Source: Rhizobium sp. SL42 (GTDB taxonomy: Bacteria; Pseudomonadota; Alphaproteobacteria; Rhizobiales; Rhizobiaceae). Taken from it: a stretch of DNA of 64,000 nt. The notes below the pieces were generated by a model. That model did no database searches. It worked only from the letters and a program-made list of their open reading frames with translations, and was not told where the DNA came from. A program made the translations under genes and the position numbers. The stretch lies in NCBI RefSeq assembly GCF_021729845.1, contig NZ_CP063397.1:3114001-3178000 (forward strand), in the 5' to 3' direction. Shown one piece after another: positions 61,002 to 64,000 of the stretch (the stretch's first letter is position 1; the number at the start of each line of letters is the position of its first letter).

Positions 61002-61829
61002 TCAGACGAAGGAAAAGGCCAGCCCGTATTCACGGCTCTCGCCGGGCGCCAGCATGACGAACTCGCCACGTGCCTCCAGCGCATCCCGGCTCTCCCAACG
61101 ATGTGAGACCGGCTCAATGCCCAACACATGTGCCGGCGCCTTCTGGTTCCGCCAAACCTGTAGATAGGGCAAAGTATCGGTACGGAAGCGCACTTTCAGA
61201 CGTTTTCCGCCGATCGCCCGGATCGGTCCGAGACGGAGCTCGGCCCAGCCGCCCTTGCCCGCCGGCACGCAAAAAATGCCGCCATCCTTCTCGCCGAAAG
61301 TCCACGGGAAGCCACCGTCATCGAGCATCGCGCCTTCCAGCCGCACGCCATCGTCGAAATGCTTGGCGCCGAGGTTCATGTGGTACATCAGGAACGCTGG
61401 AAACGGCGCACCACCGGTGTTGGTGACGACATCGCTCAGTTGCACCTCACCACTGTCGGCCTTCAGCCGCCAGATCCGGTCGAGACGCGCCCGTCCCCCA
61501 TCCGCCAGTACGACCGGCACGGTCGCGCGAGCGACAAGATCCCCGCTTTCGGTGGAAACCTCAACCGCTTCGGCCGGATGCGATGAATAGGATCCATGCA
61601 GCGGGAACAATCCCTCGCCACCCGGCATTGGTTGCGGATGGCGGATATGGTCGGGCCCACAGGTAAACAGAAAGCCTTCGAGCGAATGGTCGATGCGGGC
61701 ATCGCCGTCATCGGGAATAGCCCGCCCCGGTGCCAGATCGACACCATCGACAACGCAGGCGCCGATATCGAACACCGAACCCTCATCCAGCGAGAGTTGC
61801 GGTCCCTTCGGGCCATGGAATGCAATCAT
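61002..61829 (-). CDS. Aldose 1-epimerase-like protein
   Basis: 275 residues of the galactose-mutarotase superfamily, with GGEGLFPLHGSY and YHMNLGAK carrying the histidines that resemble the mutarotase active site. It is close to the DUF4432-like group, whose substrate is not known. The start ATG overlaps the stop of the MarR regulator (ATGA). Together they look like a regulator plus sugar-handling enzyme. Confidence 0.8.
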   Translation of the reverse strand: MIAFHGPKGPQLSLDEGSVFDIGACVVDGVDLAPGRAIPDDGDARIDHSLEGFLFTCGPDHIRHPQPMPGGEGLFPLHGSYSSHPAEAVEVSTESGDLVARATVPVVLADGGRARLDRIWRLKADSGEVQLSDVVTNTGGAPFPAFLMYHMNLGAKHFDDGVRLEGAMLDDGGFPWTFGEKDGGIFCVPAGKGGWAELRLGPIRAIGGKRLKVRFRTDTLPYLQVWRNQKAPAHVLGIEPVSHRWESRDALEARGEFVMLAPGESREYGLAFSFV

Positions 61830-62308
61830 GCGTGACTTCCCTCCGCGACCGCGGGTACATGGCGAAAATGCCCAGCCGCCATGAGGTCTTCAAGACCACC
61901 AAGGCCGGTATCGAGTGCCGATAGATAGGGCAAATCGATGATTGCCTCAAGCCGATGTTGAAACTCGATGGCCTTCTGCCTGAAGGTGGAAAAACGCGCC
62001 CGGCCGGCCGGCGAGAGCGACAAAAGCTCGAAGCGTCGATCATGGGCATCGCGCTTGCGCTCCAGATAGCTACGCTCCTCCAAAACCTTGACCGCCCGGC
62101 TGATCTTGGTCTTCGACAGTCCCGACTGCCCGCAGATAGCCTTTGCCGTTGTGATCGTCGCGTCCCCTAGCGACCACAGAACCTGCCATTCGGACCAGGA
62201 AAGTTCGTCCTCTGGCCCGCAGAATCGCATAAACACCATGTCCAATCGTTCGGTCGCTCTGATCAATCGATACGGAAGAAAAGACTCCATGCTGAAACTG
62301 TCCTGCAT
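61826..62308 (-). CDS. MarR-family transcriptional regulator
   Basis: 160 residues from ATG 62308 (MQDSFSMESF), with GGTGGAG upstream; the frame extends to 62374 without a good ribosome binding site. It shows the MarR fold: dimerisation helices at both ends and a winged helix-turn-helix (about 45-105, including SGLSKTKISRAVKVLEERSYL and the RRFELLSLS wing). It is co-translated with the aldose-epimerase-like gene and divergent from an L,D-transpeptidase gene, so it may control either side. Confidence 0.86.
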   Translation of the reverse strand: MQDSFSMESFLPYRLIRATERLDMVFMRFCGPEDELSWSEWQVLWSLGDATITTAKAICGQSGLSKTKISRAVKVLEERSYLERKRDAHDRRFELLSLSPAGRARFSTFRQKAIEFQHRLEAIIDLPYLSALDTGLGGLEDLMAAGHFRHVPAVAEGSHA

Positions 62309-62425
62309 CGCTCCACCCCACGATGGCCCCAAGTCAACTCGACGGAAAGATAGACGACAAATCTTCCATGCCACCGCAGATAGTTAACCATTAATTCACT
62401 ATGAATTCACCTTTTCCACATTAGT

Positions 62426-62437
62426 GTCAAATTTGAC
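62426..62437. promoter_or_regulatory. Perfect 12-bp palindrome between marR-like and L,D-transpeptidase genes
   Basis: GTCAAATTTGAC reads the same on both strands, in an AT-rich 164-bp divergent intergenic region. Its 3' half (TTGAC) may also serve as a -35 element toward the L,D-transpeptidase. Role as MarR operator is inferred. Confidence 0.5.
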
Positions 62438-62472
62438 GCGTTTGTCGCCTGCATAGACGAGGATTCTGCATC

Positions 62473-63828
62473 GTGTTCGACATCAAGAAAACCGGCCTGC
62501 TTCTGGTGGCAATGACCGCCGCACCAATATTCGACACCGCCCCGTCCATGGCGCAGTCCGCCTATGGTTACCGCCAGCCACAGACATTGCTCGTCTCGCC
62601 CGAAGGCGAGATCCTCGACTATGTGCCGGAGACCGGAGAGGTCGTCATCAGCCGCGACCAGATGGGACGCACGGTGCTGATCGATCGTTACGGCAATGTC
62701 GTGGCGACCGAAATTCCGGCAGAAAGCTATTTCCCGCCGAGCCAGCATGCCTCCAATCCAAACCTGCCGGGCGTCTACGACCCCTATGGAAATCCGCGCA
62801 CCGAGGCTCCGGCCTGGGACGACAACGTCGTCACCGGCTCGGTTCCGCAGGATGGCCCAATCGACCGCCAGGCGCTTGATGCACTGCCGGAGGACATGCC
62901 CTATGGCGGTCCCGACCAGCCGCCGCCGACCGAAACGTCTACGCCGCGCATCGTCACACCGGACATCCCGGTGAAGAGCAACCTGTCGCAACTCGAAATG
63001 ACCGCGCTGCAGGTTTTTCTCGATCGCGAGGGCGTGTCCCCCGGCGTGATCGACGGCAAGATGGGCCAGAACGTCAACAAGGCGCTGGTCGCCTGGCAGC
63101 AGATGACCGGCGAGACCATCGACCCGAACAATGCGGAGGAAGTGCTGGAGCGCCTGCGCCTGTCCGGCGGCCTTGCGATCACCAGCTACACCATTACGCC
63201 GGGTGACGCCGCTGGCCCCTATGTCGCGTCTATCCCGGAAGACTACAGCCACAAGGCGATGCTTCCGGCGCTCTCCTTCACGTCGACAACCGAAATGCTG
63301 GCCGAAAAATTCCATATGGACGAGGCCTATCTGAAGTCCCTCAATCCGGGCGTCGACTTCACCATTCCCGGCACGATCATAAAGGTGGTCGATCCAGGTC
63401 CGATAAAGGCCGGCAAGGTTGCGCGCATCGTCGCCAACAAGGGATTGAAGCAGGTCTTTGCCTATGGTGAGGACGGTGCTCTTGTTGCCGCCTATCCCGC
63501 CAGCATCGGCTCGTCCGACACACCCTCGCCGTCCGGCACGGTGACGATCGAGCGTATCGCGCTTAATCCGGGTTACACATACAATCCGAAGATCAACTTC
63601 CAGCAGGGTGAAAACAACAAGGTTCTTGCCATTCCGCCCGGCCCCAACGGCCCCGTCGGCACGGTCTGGCTTGCCCTTTCCAAGCCGACCTACGGCATTC
63701 ACGGTACGCCCGAGCCATCCAAGATCGGCAGAACCCAGAGCCATGGCTGCATCCGCCTGACCAATTGGGACGCGACGGAACTGGCCAAGATGGTCAGCGC
63801 CGGAGTAACCGTCGAGTTCGTTGAATAA
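62473..63828 (+). CDS. L,D-transpeptidase (YkuD domain)
   Basis: 451 residues beginning at GTG 62473, the only initiation codon compatible with a signal peptide (residues 1-28, ending SMAQ). A long extended region (about 30-170) is followed by a peptidoglycan-binding domain (about 175-240), a linker and the YkuD catalytic domain with the active-site motif HGTPEPSKIG...SHGCIRL (nucleophilic Cys near 427). It makes 3-3 crosslinks or attaches proteins to the wall. GAGG lies about 11 bases upstream, at the edge of the usual distance. A strong terminator follows. Confidence 0.93.
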   Translation: MFDIKKTGLLLVAMTAAPIFDTAPSMAQSAYGYRQPQTLLVSPEGEILDYVPETGEVVISRDQMGRTVLIDRYGNVVATEIPAESYFPPSQHASNPNLPGVYDPYGNPRTEAPAWDDNVVTGSVPQDGPIDRQALDALPEDMPYGGPDQPPPTETSTPRIVTPDIPVKSNLSQLEMTALQVFLDREGVSPGVIDGKMGQNVNKALVAWQQMTGETIDPNNAEEVLERLRLSGGLAITSYTITPGDAAGPYVASIPEDYSHKAMLPALSFTSTTEMLAEKFHMDEAYLKSLNPGVDFTIPGTIIKVVDPGPIKAGKVARIVANKGLKQVFAYGEDGALVAAYPASIGSSDTPSPSGTVTIERIALNPGYTYNPKINFQQGENNKVLAIPPGPNGPVGTVWLALSKPTYGIHGTPEPSKIGRTQSHGCIRLTNWDATELAKMVSAGVTVEFVE

Positions 63829-63852
63829 TCGACCAAATCCCGCAAGACAAGG

Positions 63853-63884
63853 AAAGGCCTCCGGAGATGATCCGGAGGCCTTTT
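63853..63884 (+). terminator. Terminator of the L,D-transpeptidase gene
   Basis: AAAGGCCTCCGGA-GATGA-TCCGGAGGCC followed by TTTT; a 12-13 bp perfect stem beginning 25 nt after the stop. Confidence 0.93.
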
Positions 63885-63911
63885 CACGTCTGCTGACCAA
63901 AATATCGGCAA

Positions 63912-63946
63912 CGAAAAGCCGCCCGACCTTGACGGTCGGACGGCTT
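63912..63946 (-). terminator. Terminator of the gene running off the right edge
   Basis: On the minus strand AAGCCGTCCGACC and GGTCGGGCGGCTTTTCG form a 13-bp stem with one G-U pair, 25 nt after the stop at 63971. Confidence 0.85.
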
Positions 63947-63970
63947 CAAGCACTTCCAATTGAAATTATC

Positions 63971-64000
63971 TCAGGCTGCGTTGCGCACCAACCGGAACAA
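63971..64000 (-). CDS. C-terminal end of an unidentified minus-strand gene
   Basis: The last nine codons (LFRLVRNAA) and a TGA stop are visible, and a terminator lies just downstream. The rest is beyond the window, so the product cannot be identified. That this frame is coding is supported only by the terminator position. Confidence 0.5.
   Translation of the reverse strand: MFRLVRNAA

Noticed and set aside
62407..63900. A 497-codon minus-strand frame antisense to the L,D-transpeptidase
   Set aside because: It crosses the terminator and opposes a gene with intact YkuD catalytic residues.

Overview
The window is a 64 kb piece of the main chromosome of an alphaproteobacterium, most likely a member of the Rhizobiaceae (Rhizobium / Agrobacterium / Ciceribacter type). 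This rests on gene order (lpxC-bamD-recN-ligA downstream of ftsZ; mraZ next to the RNase P RNA gene, a lytic transglycosylase, an amiD-like amidase and djlA), the long FtsZ with a Pro/Ala-rich linker, the betaine-lipid genes btaAB, a pyrophosphate-dependent phosphofructokinase and a GC-rich, tightly packed layout. No species can be named from sequence alone. I see no insertion sequence, prophage, CRISPR array, tRNA or rRNA.

Layout. 1-5.6 kb: 3' part of a DEAD-box RNA helicase with a lysine-rich tail, a membrane pair of the TIGR02587/TIGR02588 type, then an NAD-dependent sugar epimerase and a GT4 glycosyltransferase on the minus strand. 5.7-14.1 kb (minus): ligA, an endonuclease/exonuclease/phosphatase-fold protein, a cardiolipin synthase, recN, bamD and lpxC. 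14.3-35.6 kb (minus): the division and cell wall (dcw) cluster in the order mraZ-rsmH-ftsL-ftsI-murE-murF-mraY-murD-ftsW-murG-murC-murB-[metallophosphoesterase on +, GGDEF protein]-ddl-ftsQ-ftsA-ftsZ, with many start/stop overlaps that imply translational coupling. murF and ftsQ appear to start at TTG behind strong ribosome binding sites. Upstream of mraZ four TGGG repeats spaced exactly 10 bp form a probable MraZ operator over a candidate promoter, and the RNase P RNA gene follows at 36.05-36.47 kb.

36.5-50 kb: a sarcosine-oxidase-like flavoprotein, several cell-wall hydrolases (soluble and lipoprotein lytic transglycosylases, amidase, GH25 lysozyme lipoprotein, MltB-like transglycosylase), djlA, two EamA transporters, a LysE exporter, pfp, and btaAB with a possible Pho box upstream. 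A 25-residue membrane peptide with an excellent ribosome binding site sits at 49.96 kb. 50.1-55.8 kb (minus): metF with its ArsR-methyltransferase regulator, which has a 16-bp near-palindrome at its promoter; ettA; and a GT-C-like membrane protein. 56-64 kb: a serine hydrolase, a CoA-transferase/ThDP-enzyme pair, RidA, a TIGR01244 protein, an aldose-epimerase-like protein co-transcribed with a MarR regulator, an L,D-transpeptidase, and the last codons of a minus-strand gene.

Functionally the window is dominated by envelope construction: peptidoglycan precursor synthesis and division, lipid A (lpxC), outer-membrane assembly (bamD), membrane lipids (cls, btaAB) and wall remodelling. Nothing clearly forms a wholly new defence or mobile system. 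The points most worth a second look are the regulatory sites (mraZ, ArsR/metF, btaA, ldt/marR), the 25-aa peptide, the two genes interrupting the dcw cluster, the GT-C-like protein and the CoA-transferase/ThDP pair.
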